DNA from: Bacteroidetes bacterium SB0662_bin_6
GTDB taxonomy: Bacteria; Bacteroidota; Rhodothermia; Rhodothermales; VXPQ01
Length of the DNA: 64,000 nt
NCBI GenBank assembly: GCA_009839485.1
Contig: VXPQ01000047.1
Span: 79,696-143,695 of the forward strand
Direction of reading: 5' to 3'
The number at the start of each line of letters is the position of its first letter. Position 1 is the stretch's first letter. This document shows, piece after piece, positions 52,781-62,222 of this stretch. The notes under the pieces were generated by a model. That model was not told the origin of the DNA and searched no databases. It saw nothing but the letters and a program-made list of their open reading frames with translations. The translations under genes and the position numbers were made by a program.

Positions 52781-53628
52781 TTCGCATTAAGCACATACCC
52801 TGTTTATTTTTGCCGGTCCTTGTGTGTATGAGTAGTGCATGCGCCATGTCGGAAGAAGAGCCCGAGCCTCTTCCCGAGTTACGCGTTTGCGAAATAGGCG
52901 ATCTGGTATGGAGCGACGAATTCGATGAGGACGGTCTCCCGAACGCCTCGAAGTGGCGCTATGACACAGGGGGCCACGGATGGGGCAATGAGGAATTACA
53001 GTATTACACCTCGGAGCGTTCGGAGAATGTCCGGGTCGAGGATGGCATCCTGATCATCGAGGCGCACAGGGAATCCTGGAGGGGCAGCGAGTACACTTCC
53101 ACCCGTCTGCTTTCAAGGGCGGAATGGACCTACGGCCGGTTCGAGGCCCGCGCCATCCTGCCGTCCGGCAGGGGCACATGGCCCGCCATATGGATGCTGC
53201 CGGATCTGCAAAAATATGGAGGATGGCCCCGGGCCGGCGAGATTGACATCATGGAGCATGTGGGGTTTAACCCGGACCAGGTGCACTCCACGGTGCATAC
53301 GGATGCATACAATCATACGAAGGGCACGCACCGGGGTGCGTCCATCGCAGTACCGACGGCCCGTTCGGAATTCAATGTGTATGCGGTGGAATGGACGCCG
53401 TCGGAGATACGCGGCTATGTCAATGAAACGCAGTATTTTACGTTTGCAAACGAGCGATTGACCAATTCGCAGGCCGATGATCGGCACTGGCCGTTCGATC
53501 ACCCGTTCCATTTGATTTTCAACATTGCCGTGGGCGGTACCTGGGGTGGGCAGCAGGGGGTGGATCCCGACATTTGGCCCCAGCGTCTGCAGGTCGATTA
53601 TGTGCGCGTGTACGGATGCGAATCCTGA
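52777..53628 (+). CDS. Lipoprotein glycoside hydrolase family 16 (beta-glucanase-like)
   Basis: 283 residues. An N-terminal signal ends in a possible lipobox (LVCMSSAC); the catalytic jelly-roll is of the GH16 type with active-site motif GEIDIMEHVG near residue 154 (ExDxxE), and the flanking WSDEFDEDGLPNASKW, GRFEARAILPSGRGTWPAIWMLP, and HLIFNIAVGGTWGGQQG segments. GH16 enzymes cleave beta-1,3 or mixed-linked glucans, agar or carrageenan; the laminarinase type looks nearest, but the substrate is not certain. It starts with GTG at 52777, overlapping the fcl stop. Placement in a sugar-nucleotide cluster suggests a role in trimming the polymer. Confidence 0.9.
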   Translation: MIRIKHIPCLFLPVLVCMSSACAMSEEEPEPLPELRVCEIGDLVWSDEFDEDGLPNASKWRYDTGGHGWGNEELQYYTSERSENVRVEDGILIIEAHRESWRGSEYTSTRLLSRAEWTYGRFEARAILPSGRGTWPAIWMLPDLQKYGGWPRAGEIDIMEHVGFNPDQVHSTVHTDAYNHTKGTHRGASIAVPTARSEFNVYAVEWTPSEIRGYVNETQYFTFANERLTNSQADDRHWPFDHPFHLIFNIAVGGTWGGQQGVDPDIWPQRLQVDYVRVYGCES

Positions 53629-53665
53629 TGCACATGTTCCGGTTTTTCGTTCCCCCTACGTTTTT

Positions 53666-54649
53666 ATGCACAACTTTGCTATCACCGGCGTGGCCGGTTA
53701 TATCGCCCCACGGCATTTGAAAGCCATTAAGGACACGGGCAACCATTTACTGGCCGCCATCGATCCGCACGATTCAGCGGGTATCCTTGATCGGTATTTT
53801 CCGGACGCTGCTTTTTTTACCGAGATAGAGCGATTCGATCGTCATCTCGAAAAACTTCGGCGGGAAAAGGAATCCCGGCAACTGCATTACCTCTCCATCT
53901 GCTCACCGAACCATTTGCATGATGCGCATATTCGTCTTGCCTTGCGGCTGGGCGCCAACGCACTCTGCGAAAAGCCGCTTGTTCTGAAGCCGTCCAATCT
54001 GGATTATTTGCAGAAATTCGAAGAAGAACATCCCGGAACGGTGTATACCGTACTTCAATTGCGCCTGCATCCGGATATTCTGGCCTTGCGTGCACGGCTG
54101 CAACAGCAAACGAATCGGCGGCACAGTGTACGCCTTACCTATGTTACTTCACGCGGCATCTGGTATCGGTATTCATGGAAAGGAGATGACGAAAAGTCCG
54201 GGGGCATCGCGATGAACATCGGGATTCATTTTTTCGATTTGCTGATGTGGTTGTTCGGCGAGGTTGAAGGGCACCGCATTCACGTTATGGAAGCACAGCG
54301 CGCCGGTGGCCTGATGGCGCTGAAGAACGCGGATGTGCAGTGGTTTCTGTCGATAGACGAGCGTGATATACCGGATGAGGTCAGGGGCCTGCAGCGAACG
54401 TACCGGTCCATTGAGGTCGATGGGAAAGAGATTGAGTTTTCCAACCGATTCGATGATCTGCATACGCGTGTGTACGAAGAGACGCTTGCAGGGCACGGTT
54501 TCCGGATTGCAGACATTCGACCTGCGATCGAGTTGGTGGACGCCATCCGTTTGGTCGAGCCCGTAAAGATATTTTCGGGGGATGCACACCCGATGTCTAT
54601 CGGGTTCAAATCGTCGGAATCACGAGAACGAGTACGCCATACGCGGTAA
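53666..54649 (+). CDS. wbpB: Gfo/Idh/MocA oxidoreductase, WbpB/WlbA-like (UDP-GlcNAcA 3-dehydrogenase)
   Basis: 327 residues. NAD-binding FAITGVAGYIAPRHLKAIKDTGN at the start, the LSICSPNHLHDAHIRLALRLGANALCEKPLVL motif with the catalytic Lys, and GGIAMNIGIHFFDLLMWLFGEVEG. The N-terminus to residue 65 (AAIDPHDSAGILDRYFPDAAFFTEIERFDRH) is characteristic of WbpB/WlbA, which oxidises UDP-N-acetylglucosaminuronate at C3 on the way to UDP-2,3-diacetamido sugars. The likely supplier of substrate is the WbpA-like dehydrogenase at 58.3 kb. The aminotransferase and acetyltransferase of that pathway are not in the window. ATG at 53666 was chosen by family match. Confidence 0.87.
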   Translation: MHNFAITGVAGYIAPRHLKAIKDTGNHLLAAIDPHDSAGILDRYFPDAAFFTEIERFDRHLEKLRREKESRQLHYLSICSPNHLHDAHIRLALRLGANALCEKPLVLKPSNLDYLQKFEEEHPGTVYTVLQLRLHPDILALRARLQQQTNRRHSVRLTYVTSRGIWYRYSWKGDDEKSGGIAMNIGIHFFDLLMWLFGEVEGHRIHVMEAQRAGGLMALKNADVQWFLSIDERDIPDEVRGLQRTYRSIEVDGKEIEFSNRFDDLHTRVYEETLAGHGFRIADIRPAIELVDAIRLVEPVKIFSGDAHPMSIGFKSSESRERVRHTR

Positions 54650-54654
54650 ACGTA

Positions 54655-56049
54655 GTGAAACTTGGAGTCATCGGTACGGGGTATGTGGGCCTGGTAACAG
54701 GCACGTGTTTCGCAGAGATGGGCAACGACGTCATTTGTGTCGATGTCGATGCGCAGAAGGTGGCGCAGCTCCGCGCAGGGCGCATTACGATTTTCGAACC
54801 CGGTCTGGAGATCTTTTTTGAACGGAACATTCGCGAGGGGCGTCTTCGCTTTACGCTGGATCTTGAGGAGGCGGTGTACGGATGCGACGTGATTTTTATG
54901 GCCCTCCCGACTCCTCCGAATGAAGACGGCTCCGCTGACCTTTCCTATGTGCTCGGCGTAGCGGCCGATATCGCCGTATTGCTTCGCAAGGCTTCTCCCC
55001 GCGCGTATAAGATCATTGTGAACAAGAGCACGGTGCCGGTCGGGACGGCGGATCGTACACGAGAGACCCTTATAGATGGAGGATTGGCTCCCGGCCTGGA
55101 TTTCGATGTGGTGTCGAACCCGGAGTTTTTGCGCGAAGGCGCTGCGGTGGAGGATTTCATGAAGCCTGATCGTGTGGTGATCGGTACATCGTCCCCCAAG
55201 GCGGCCGAGACGCTGGTTCTGATCTACGAGCCTTTCGTGCGTCAGGGCAATCCCATTATGGTGATGGATGAACGTTCGGCGGAACTGACGAAATATGCGG
55301 CAAATGCTTTTCTTGCGACCAAGATCACGTTTATGAATGAAATTGCGAATCTGTGCGAGCGGGTTGGCGCCAACGTCGATCATATTCGTGCCGGGATTGG
55401 TGCGGACAACCGCATCGGGAAGCACTTTTTGTATGCTGGAATCGGGTTCGGGGGAAGTTGTTTTCCCAAGGACATTCACGCGTTACGTCATACTGCGGAA
55501 GAACATTCGTATGATTTTCGCATCTTGCGCGCAGTGACCCAGGTAAATGAGCGCCAGCGTGGAATCCCCGCAGAGCTCGTGCACACGTATTTTGCAAAAG
55601 ATAAGGATGGACCACCCTCGTCAGGAGAAGCGCTTGCCGGCCGGACGATCGCAGTCTGGGGGCTTTCGTTCAAACCGAATACCGACGATGTGCGCGAGGC
55701 GCCATCGCATGTAGTGATTCGAAAACTGCTTGCCGACGGCGCGCATGTTCGGGCATTCGATCCGGAAGCTATAGATGCCGCCCGGCAAAGCCTGGGCGAT
55801 GCTGTGGAGTACTCGCGGGATATGTACGAGGTGCTTCTGGGCGCCGATGCACTTGTCGTGTGTACCGAATGGCACGAGTTCAGGCGCCCCGATTTCGAAA
55901 GAATGAAGGAATGCATGAAGCAACCGGTCATTTTCGATGGCCGCAACGTCTACGACCCGAAACGCATGGCGGAAATCGGATTCGATTATTTTAGCGTAGG
56001 CAGGCCGCATGTTCCGGTCCGGGATGCAGCCGTCCGGAATGTTTCATGA
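54655..56049 (+). CDS. ugd: UDP-glucose 6-dehydrogenase
   Basis: Oxidises UDP-glucose to UDP-glucuronate with two NAD. 464 residues: KLGVIGTGYVGLVTGTCFAEMGNDVICVDVD, FMALPTPPNEDGSADLSYV, NKSTVPVGT, VSNPEFLREGAAVEDFMKPDRVVIG, the Lys of ELTKYAANAFLATKITFMNEIANLCE, and the catalytic Cys in GIGFGGSCFPKDIHAL. The C-terminal domain (GLSFKPNTDDVREAPS) is complete. It starts with GTG at 54655, six bases after the previous stop. The neighbouring epimerase at 57.2 kb may use its product. Confidence 0.95.
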   Translation: MKLGVIGTGYVGLVTGTCFAEMGNDVICVDVDAQKVAQLRAGRITIFEPGLEIFFERNIREGRLRFTLDLEEAVYGCDVIFMALPTPPNEDGSADLSYVLGVAADIAVLLRKASPRAYKIIVNKSTVPVGTADRTRETLIDGGLAPGLDFDVVSNPEFLREGAAVEDFMKPDRVVIGTSSPKAAETLVLIYEPFVRQGNPIMVMDERSAELTKYAANAFLATKITFMNEIANLCERVGANVDHIRAGIGADNRIGKHFLYAGIGFGGSCFPKDIHALRHTAEEHSYDFRILRAVTQVNERQRGIPAELVHTYFAKDKDGPPSSGEALAGRTIAVWGLSFKPNTDDVREAPSHVVIRKLLADGAHVRAFDPEAIDAARQSLGDAVEYSRDMYEVLLGADALVVCTEWHEFRRPDFERMKECMKQPVIFDGRNVYDPKRMAEIGFDYFSVGRPHVPVRDAAVRNVS

Positions 56050-56097
56050 CGAGCGGGGCCCCGCCGGCTTTCACTTTCCAGTACCAAGCCACAACGT

Positions 56098-57174
56098 ATG
56101 TCTACAGTGAAAAAAGCTCTTATCACGGGCGTTACCGGACAGGACGGCGCGTATCTTGCCGAATTGCTCCTTGAGAAGGGGTACGAGGTGCACGGCCTCC
56201 GGCGACGCCTCAGTCGTCCCAATACGCAGCGAATAGATCACTTGATCAGCGATACGTCCACGCAGTCCGGGGGATTGATTCTGCACCATGGGGATATGGC
56301 GGATTCGACGCGGCTTACCCATATCGTTCGTTCGGTGCAGCCGGACGAGGTTTATAACCTTGCCGCACAGAGCCATGTACAGGTGAGCTTTGAAACGCCG
56401 GAATACACCACGGACGTGGATGCACTGGGGACGCTGCGTTTGCTCGAAGCGATTCGCCTGCTTGGGATGGGGGACCGTGTCCGGTTCTACCAGGCGTCCA
56501 CCTCTGAACTTTTCGGCCAGGTGGCTGAAATGCCCCAGAACGAGAACACGCCGTTTCATCCTCGCAGTCCCTATGGGGTTTCCAAGTTGTATGCCTATTG
56601 GATCACCGTGAATTACCGGGAGGCCTATGGAATGTATGCATGCAACGGCATCCTGTTTAACCATGAGAGCCCGCGGCGCGGCGCGATGTTCGTGACTCGT
56701 AAGGTCACGCAAGCGGCGGCGCGGATTGCGCTCGGCCTTGACGACCGGCTGTATCTCGGCAATCTGGAGGCTCGTCGGGATTGGGGGCATGCGAAAGACT
56801 ATGTGGACGCAATCTGGCGCATTCTTCAGCAGGATGAACCGGAAGACTTTGTGGTGGCCACGGGTAAGGTTCATACAGTGCGGCAGGTGTGTGAAATGGC
56901 CTTTGGTTACACGGGTATCGACCTTCATTGGGAAGGGGAGGGCGTGGAAGAAAAAGGATACGACAGAAAGACCGGCGCTTTGATCGTGGAAGTCGATCCG
57001 CATTTCTTCCGTCCTGCCGAAGTCCATCTTTTGCAGGGGGACGCCTCCAAAGCGCGCAAAAAGCTGGGATGGGTCCCCCGCTACTCGATACAGGAGATGA
57101 TTGAGGAGATGGTGGAGCATGACCTTGCGTTGGTGCGCAAGAATCAGGGAAGTACTGTGGAACAGAGCGGGTAA
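56098..57174 (+). CDS. gmd: GDP-mannose 4,6-dehydratase
   Basis: Converts GDP-mannose to GDP-4-keto-6-deoxymannose. 358 residues with [28 protein letters not shown], the [15 protein letters not shown] nucleotide loop, [35 protein letters not shown], the [20 protein letters not shown] motif (Tyr-x3-Lys), [21 protein letters not shown], and [19 protein letters not shown], which are near-diagnostic. It feeds Fcl (51.8 kb) and takes its substrate from ManC. Confidence 0.96.
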   Translation: MSTVKKALITGVTGQDGAYLAELLLEKGYEVHGLRRRLSRPNTQRIDHLISDTSTQSGGLILHHGDMADSTRLTHIVRSVQPDEVYNLAAQSHVQVSFETPEYTTDVDALGTLRLLEAIRLLGMGDRVRFYQASTSELFGQVAEMPQNENTPFHPRSPYGVSKLYAYWITVNYREAYGMYACNGILFNHESPRRGAMFVTRKVTQAAARIALGLDDRLYLGNLEARRDWGHAKDYVDAIWRILQQDEPEDFVVATGKVHTVRQVCEMAFGYTGIDLHWEGEGVEEKGYDRKTGALIVEVDPHFFRPAEVHLLQGDASKARKKLGWVPRYSIQEMIEEMVEHDLALVRKNQGSTVEQSG

Positions 57175-57229
57175 AAGGCGCATCGTTTTTTGCGCTGCTG
57201 CACGTATGTCCTGATCACCGGTTTAAAGC

Positions 57230-58204
57230 ATGGGCCATTATCTCGTAACAGGCGCTGCCGGGTTTATTGCATCGAAAGTGGTCGAGTTACTGCTCGACGA
57301 TGGGCATACGGTTACAGGGCTCGATAATCTCAACGATGTGTACGACGTGCGTTTGAAACAATGGCGGCTGCAACGCCTGTGTTGCCCGGCATTCGATTTT
57401 CGCGAACTGGACATATGCGATCGGGAAGCGCTTCGGGAGCAGGTGTTTGAGGGGGCATCTTTTGATGCGGTGATCAATCTGGCTGCACGGGCAGGCGTCA
57501 GACAGTCCGTTGCGGATCCCCATCTGTATATACAGACCAATGTGGAGGGGGCGCTGACGTTATTGGAGTGTTGCAGGACGTTCGGCGTTGGGAAATTTGT
57601 GCAGGCCTCGACATCCGCCGTGTACGGCGCCGCGACGAAAGCGCCTTGCCGGGAAAACCAGCCGACGGATCAGCTTTTGTCTCCTTATGCCGCTTCGAAA
57701 AAGGCAGCGGAGGCCCTGTGCCATACCTATCATTGTCTGCACGACATGGATATCACCGTCTTGCGGTATTTTACAGTGTATGGACCGGCCGGTCGACCGG
57801 ATATGGCACCCCTTCGTTTTGTTCGATGGATTGCGGAGGAACAGCCCCTGACCGTTTACGGAGACGGCAGGCAGTCGCGGGATTTTACGTACGTCGACGA
57901 TGCGGCCCGGGGTACTATTCTGGCTCTTGGGAAGGTGGGATACGAAGTGTTCAACCTCGGTTCCGACCAGCCGGTCGTAATCCTGGATGTTATTCATATG
58001 TTTGAGGAGCTTCTGGGCAAGAAGGCCCATCTTGTTTTTGCAGCCCGGCACAAAGCCGATGTGCCCGCTACCTGGGCGAACATCTCCAAAGCGGGCGCCC
58101 TGCTGGGATGGACTCCGCAGATTGATTTTTCGGAGGGGGCAGGTCGTTTGGCCGCGTGGTATACCGAGCACCGAGACTGGGTGCGGACGATCCGGATGGA
58201 TTAG
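57230..58204 (+). CDS. NAD-dependent sugar-nucleotide epimerase (UDP-glucuronate 4-epimerase-like)
   Basis: 324 residues of the extended SDR family: LVTGAAGFIASKVVELLLDDGHTVTGLDNLNDVYDVRLKQ, NLAARAGVRQSVADPHLYIQTNVEG, QASTSAVYG, SPYAASKKAAEALCHTYH (Tyr-x3-Lys), LRYFTVYGPAGRPDMAP and GRQSRDFTYVDD. The DLND/NDVYDVRLK segment with AARAGVR is the pattern of UDP-glucuronate 4-epimerases, which make UDP-galacturonate; UDP-glucose 4-epimerase is less likely. It would use UDP-glucuronate from Ugd. ATG at 57230 is the first in frame. Confidence 0.87.
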   Translation: MGHYLVTGAAGFIASKVVELLLDDGHTVTGLDNLNDVYDVRLKQWRLQRLCCPAFDFRELDICDREALREQVFEGASFDAVINLAARAGVRQSVADPHLYIQTNVEGALTLLECCRTFGVGKFVQASTSAVYGAATKAPCRENQPTDQLLSPYAASKKAAEALCHTYHCLHDMDITVLRYFTVYGPAGRPDMAPLRFVRWIAEEQPLTVYGDGRQSRDFTYVDDAARGTILALGKVGYEVFNLGSDQPVVILDVIHMFEELLGKKAHLVFAARHKADVPATWANISKAGALLGWTPQIDFSEGAGRLAAWYTEHRDWVRTIRMD

Positions 58205-58273
58205 TGTCCTGCGAGGACATTGCTTATGCCGGCTACCGTATTCCTCGTTCGTTTCACGTTATTGTAACACGGT

Positions 58274-59692
58274 ATGGATAACCAGGCATCGAATGCGGAA
58301 ACGCCCCATTCCGACGCGCCGTTTTTTACAGGCGTTGCCCGTGAACTGGCGGAAAAAATTTCCTCAAAAGAGGCAATTATCGGCGTTGCAGGCTTGGGCT
58401 ATGTGGGGCTTCCGCTCGCGGTCGAATTCGCCGGGCGCGGATTCCGGACGATCGGTATCGACCTGAACCCTGAGCGCGCGCGCCGGATTGCCGCTGGAAA
58501 TCATTTGATGGAAGGGGTTGCCGGGGAGGTATTGCACAGGGTTATTCGGGAAGGAATGTTAGAGGTGTGTACCGATTTCTCGAGAGCCGGTGAAGCGGAT
58601 GTCGTGTTTATCTGTGTGCCTACGCCGATCACTACCGAAAAAAATCCCGAAATGCGGCATATCGAGTCGGCGGCGGGCGCCTTGGGACAGCGCCTTCGTC
58701 CGGGACAGTTGATCGTGTTGAAAAGCACTACGTATCCCGGAACCACCGAAGAATTGGTACAGCCCTTGCTGGAGCAGCGGAGTAAAGAGGCGGTCGGGGC
58801 GGATGATTTTGTCGCAGGCCGCAATTATTTCCTGGCGTTTTCTCCCGAACGAATCGATCCGGGCAACACGCAATTCACCACGGCGAACACCCCGGTCGTG
58901 GTGGGAGGGGTTACCCGGACCTGCACGCAACTGGCTGTGCTGGCCATGGAGCAGGTGTGCGAACAGGTGCACCCGGTTTCTTCGCCCGGAGTGGCCGAGA
59001 TGGAGAAATTGCTGGAAAATATCTTTCGCTCCGTCAACATCGCGCTCCTGAACGAGTTGGCGCAATTGTGTGATCGGATGGGCGACATTTCGATCTGGGA
59101 AGTGGTAGAAGCGGCTGCCACCAAACCCTTCGGATTCTTGCCTTTTTTCCCCGGCCCCGGTCTGGGCGGGCATTGTATTCCCGTGGATCCGCATTACCTG
59201 TCCTGGTTGGCAAGACGCCATGACTTCGAAACGTCCTTTATCACGCTTTCGGCAAGGATCAACGAGACGATGCCGCATTATGTCATGGAGGCGATAATGC
59301 GGGCTATTTCCGGACAGCCTGTACAGTTGCCCGATGCCAGGGTGCTTGTGCTTGGCGTGGCGTTCAAGCGGAATGTTTCGGACACCAGGCACTCGCCGGC
59401 GCTCCGCATTATGGAATTATTGTCCCGGCGCGGCGTGACGCACCTTGCCTATAGTGATCCGTATGTTCCGGAACTTGAGGTACCCGGCACAGGGCTTCAG
59501 CTGAGATCCGTTACACTTACCGAAAAGATGCTCCAGTCGTTCGATGTGGTTGTCATCGTCACGGATCACAGTGCATTTCCTTATGCGGATATCGCCGAAC
59601 AGGCCCGGTGCATTGTGGATACGCGGAACGCCCTGAAGGATATTGTTTGCGACCGGGAGAAAATCATGTTACTGGGAGGAGGGGATTTTTAG
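58274..59692 (+). CDS. wbpA: UDP-N-acetyl-D-glucosamine 6-dehydrogenase (WbpA-like)
   Basis: 472 residues, second nucleotide-sugar 6-dehydrogenase of the cluster. IGVAGLGYVGLPLAVEFAGRGFRTIGIDL near residue 35, FICVPTPITTEKNPEMRHI, VLKSTTYPGTTEEL, AFSPERIDPGN (the SPER motif of the GlcNAc/ManNAc group), VSSPGVAEMEKLLENIFRSVNIALLNELAQLC and PGPGLGGHCIPVDPHYL (catalytic Cys). The overall pattern fits UDP-GlcNAc rather than UDP-Glc. Its product is the substrate of the WbpB-like enzyme upstream. The N-terminal 30 residues are polar and variable. Confidence 0.9.
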   Translation: MDNQASNAETPHSDAPFFTGVARELAEKISSKEAIIGVAGLGYVGLPLAVEFAGRGFRTIGIDLNPERARRIAAGNHLMEGVAGEVLHRVIREGMLEVCTDFSRAGEADVVFICVPTPITTEKNPEMRHIESAAGALGQRLRPGQLIVLKSTTYPGTTEELVQPLLEQRSKEAVGADDFVAGRNYFLAFSPERIDPGNTQFTTANTPVVVGGVTRTCTQLAVLAMEQVCEQVHPVSSPGVAEMEKLLENIFRSVNIALLNELAQLCDRMGDISIWEVVEAAATKPFGFLPFFPGPGLGGHCIPVDPHYLSWLARRHDFETSFITLSARINETMPHYVMEAIMRAISGQPVQLPDARVLVLGVAFKRNVSDTRHSPALRIMELLSRRGVTHLAYSDPYVPELEVPGTGLQLRSVTLTEKMLQSFDVVVIVTDHSAFPYADIAEQARCIVDTRNALKDIVCDREKIMLLGGGDF

Positions 59693-59872
59693 CGGCGTCT
59701 CCGGTTATTTCCAGCAGCGAAAATCGTTCGAAAGAAATTTCGAGGCAGGGGTTATATCTGTGCAGAATGGGTGTCTATGAGCAGAATCAGCGGTCTTATG
59801 ACCTGTGGCCATGACTGCTATTGCTGCCTCATTTGACACGGCGCGTATCGGAGATGTCGCGCATCATCCATC

Positions 59873-62068
59873 ATGCCTGTTCCCATCGTTTTATTTTCTT
59901 TTTTCTGGCTGCTGTTGCCCTTCGCCGCCGGATACGCCCAGACGACCGCTTTTGAAGAGGATTTTACCGGGGCGATCCCGCCAGACGGTCCGACCGGGTG
60001 GACTCTGGGGAGTGGCTGGAAGACCGGTACGACGAGTTCCTCTTCCGATGCAGGGGGTTCAGGGGGAAATAACCTGGAGCATAGGGGCTCGATCGCTGCG
60101 AACGCTGTGACGCCAGGCTTCAGCCTGGGCGGAGCCGGGCTTGCTTCGCTAACGTATTTGATTCGCCGGACCCGTACCTATGATCGCGCCAATCTGCGTG
60201 TAACGGCCTCCATCGATGGCGGGGTCACGTTTCCGATCGTCGTGCTGGGGGCGGGGACTGCTCTGCCGGCGGCAACAGGGGATTACCGCGATATTTCTGT
60301 ACCGTTGCCGTCTTCTGTCCTCGATCAATCCAGTGTAATGCTGCGTTTCGAAGGGCTCGGGGGGGCGGGTAGTTCCGCCAATATCCGTATTGACGATATA
60401 AGCGTGATAGCATACGCCACGACCGGTATCGCCAGCGGTACCTTGCAATTCAGCGAAGGGAGCGGAAGCCTTATATCCGGATCCGGAGGTCACACCATAG
60501 ATGTACCGCTCTCGCTTGATCTGACAGCGCTGCCTGGTGTAAAGGGCATCCAGTTCGATGTGCGCTGGCTGCTTGATCAGCTGCGTCTCGGGGATATCGT
60601 GCGGGGCGACGCGGTGTCCGACAACGTGTCCTGGACTTTGCGATACGATGCATCGGGAAGCGTCCTCAGGGTTGTGTTGCTGGGGCAAGGGTTTGCCGCC
60701 TTGTCATCGGGACGATATGATCCTCTTCTTACGCTGCAACTCCGTGCCGATGCGGTAACTGTTTCCCGGAACGATACGCTTGTCTTGTCGAATGCGGTGG
60801 GAGCGCAAGCGTTATCGGATGGCGCCGATGCGGGTATAGTGGTCGGAGCCGCAAAATATGCGCTCACCGTGCGCCCTCCGGTGCCCGTTTTCAGTGTTTC
60901 TTCATCGGCTTTCGATGTGGGCGATGTTCATGTGGGAGCGTCTGATAGCGTGCTGGTTCGGGTGAAGAACACTGCCGATCAAGCGGATCTGCAGCTGACG
61001 AACACAACGAGCGATAATCCGCTTTTTACGGTGCGTCCGCGTTCCGGTACCGTGGCGCCAGGAGACAGCATGGATGTGTATGCGAGGTTCTCTCCATCGA
61101 GTACGGCTTTTGGGCGACAGCAGACCAGGATTTTTTTCGCACATAACGGGGATAATTCCCCGTCCAGTGTATCGGTAACCGGAAAGGGCCGCGGTGGCCG
61201 CGGCGACGCCGAGGGTGACGGCTCGGTTGATGTCATGGACATTGTGCATGCCATCGACTTCGTACTGGCGCGGCTGGGGGCCACGCCTGTGCAAGTGGCC
61301 GCCGTGGACCTCTTTCCGTTTCCTGCAGGAGATGGCGCACTCGACGTACGCGACCTGACCGTGCTGTCGCAAGCAATTGCGCGGGGTCAGTGGCCCGATA
61401 ACGTGTTGCTTCCGGTGGACACTGTACCGGCAGGTAAAACAGGACACGCCATAGCGCACATGGAACGTATTAACGAGGGGGAAGACAGGTATGTGCTAAG
61501 GCTGCAATACGACACCCCGATGCGGGGCTTTCAGTTTATTGCTTCCTCTCCGGCGCCGGGCGCCTCGGTGTATACTTCTACCGACAGCAGGGTCGTGCTG
61601 GAAAGTGGTTATGACGAGATGAGGGGGGAGGTCCGTATCGTGGGGTATGTTGCGGACGGGGAGGCGCTGGAGGCCGGAGTGATGGATATTGTTCTGTCGA
61701 GTCCGGTGGATTCGCCGCGTTACGCTACTCTGATTGACAAGGCCCGCGACCGGATCGCGGTCCGGGAACGTCCCCCTACATTACTACCCCCCGTTGACTC
61801 CAATCCGGATATGGCTGCACAGCCGCCGTATCCTAATCCATTTTATGCCTGTAGTGACAGAGTGCGTATTCCCTCATTATCTCCTGGCACAGAAGCAGAG
61901 ATCTTCGATATGCTTGGCAGGCGTGTCTTCCGTGCGCGCACTGAACATTCCGGATTTGAATGGGACGGGTGTGATGCGTACGGACAGGGAGTTGCGCCCG
62001 GTCTTTATATTGTTCGCCTGAAGTTTGAAGACAAGACCCGGACCTGGAGGATTATGGCGCTTCGATGA
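59873..62068 (+). CDS. Secreted multidomain protein: cohesin-like, ASH-like, dockerin-like, T9SS C-terminal domain
   Basis: 731 residues. After a signal peptide (PIVLFSFFWLLLPFAAGYAQ) there is a jelly-roll-like part (about 25-185). Then comes a cohesin-like segment (about 188-335, PLSLDLTALPGVKGIQFDVRWLL...), an Ig/ASH-like segment (about 340-440, SSSAFDVGDVHVGASDSVLVRVKN), a dockerin-like pair of Ca-binding loops (about 447-505, EGDGSVDVMDIVHAIDFVL and AGDGALDVRDLTVLSQAI), and finally PYPNPFYACSD...FDMLGRRVFRA...APGLYIVRLKF, a T9SS type A-like domain. The protein is probably a cell-surface scaffold or adhesin; the function is inferred only from domains. A short TCGAAA-GAAA-TTTCGA hairpin lies at 59728-59743 upstream. 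Confidence 0.78.
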   Translation: MPVPIVLFSFFWLLLPFAAGYAQTTAFEEDFTGAIPPDGPTGWTLGSGWKTGTTSSSSDAGGSGGNNLEHRGSIAANAVTPGFSLGGAGLASLTYLIRRTRTYDRANLRVTASIDGGVTFPIVVLGAGTALPAATGDYRDISVPLPSSVLDQSSVMLRFEGLGGAGSSANIRIDDISVIAYATTGIASGTLQFSEGSGSLISGSGGHTIDVPLSLDLTALPGVKGIQFDVRWLLDQLRLGDIVRGDAVSDNVSWTLRYDASGSVLRVVLLGQGFAALSSGRYDPLLTLQLRADAVTVSRNDTLVLSNAVGAQALSDGADAGIVVGAAKYALTVRPPVPVFSVSSSAFDVGDVHVGASDSVLVRVKNTADQADLQLTNTTSDNPLFTVRPRSGTVAPGDSMDVYARFSPSSTAFGRQQTRIFFAHNGDNSPSSVSVTGKGRGGRGDAEGDGSVDVMDIVHAIDFVLARLGATPVQVAAVDLFPFPAGDGALDVRDLTVLSQAIARGQWPDNVLLPVDTVPAGKTGHAIAHMERINEGEDRYVLRLQYDTPMRGFQFIASSPAPGASVYTSTDSRVVLESGYDEMRGEVRIVGYVADGEALEAGVMDIVLSSPVDSPRYATLIDKARDRIAVRERPPTLLPPVDSNPDMAAQPPYPNPFYACSDRVRIPSLSPGTEAEIFDMLGRRVFRARTEHSGFEWDGCDAYGQGVAPGLYIVRLKFEDKTRTWRIMALR

Positions 62069-62170
62069 GCAAGCAACATATTGGGTGTAATTGTCCCCCA
62101 TTGTGTTCCCGCCTGCTTTCATTGTAAAACGACAGTGCCAAACGACAAAATTAGGCAGCAGGTAGTGAAA

Positions 62171-62222
62171 CTATGCTTAACGATGCTTAACTACTGGGAC
62201 TATGTGGGACAACGTGGGACAA
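62171..62222 (+). repeat. Array of 10-base-phased repeats at the Mu-like left end
   Basis: Read in blocks of ten: CTATGCTTAA, CGATGCTTAA, CTACTGGGAC, TATGTGGGAC, AACGTGGGAC, AA. Two ATGCTTAA and three TGGGAC units sit in helical phase, as expected for side-by-side protein binding on one face of the DNA. Confidence 0.6.
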
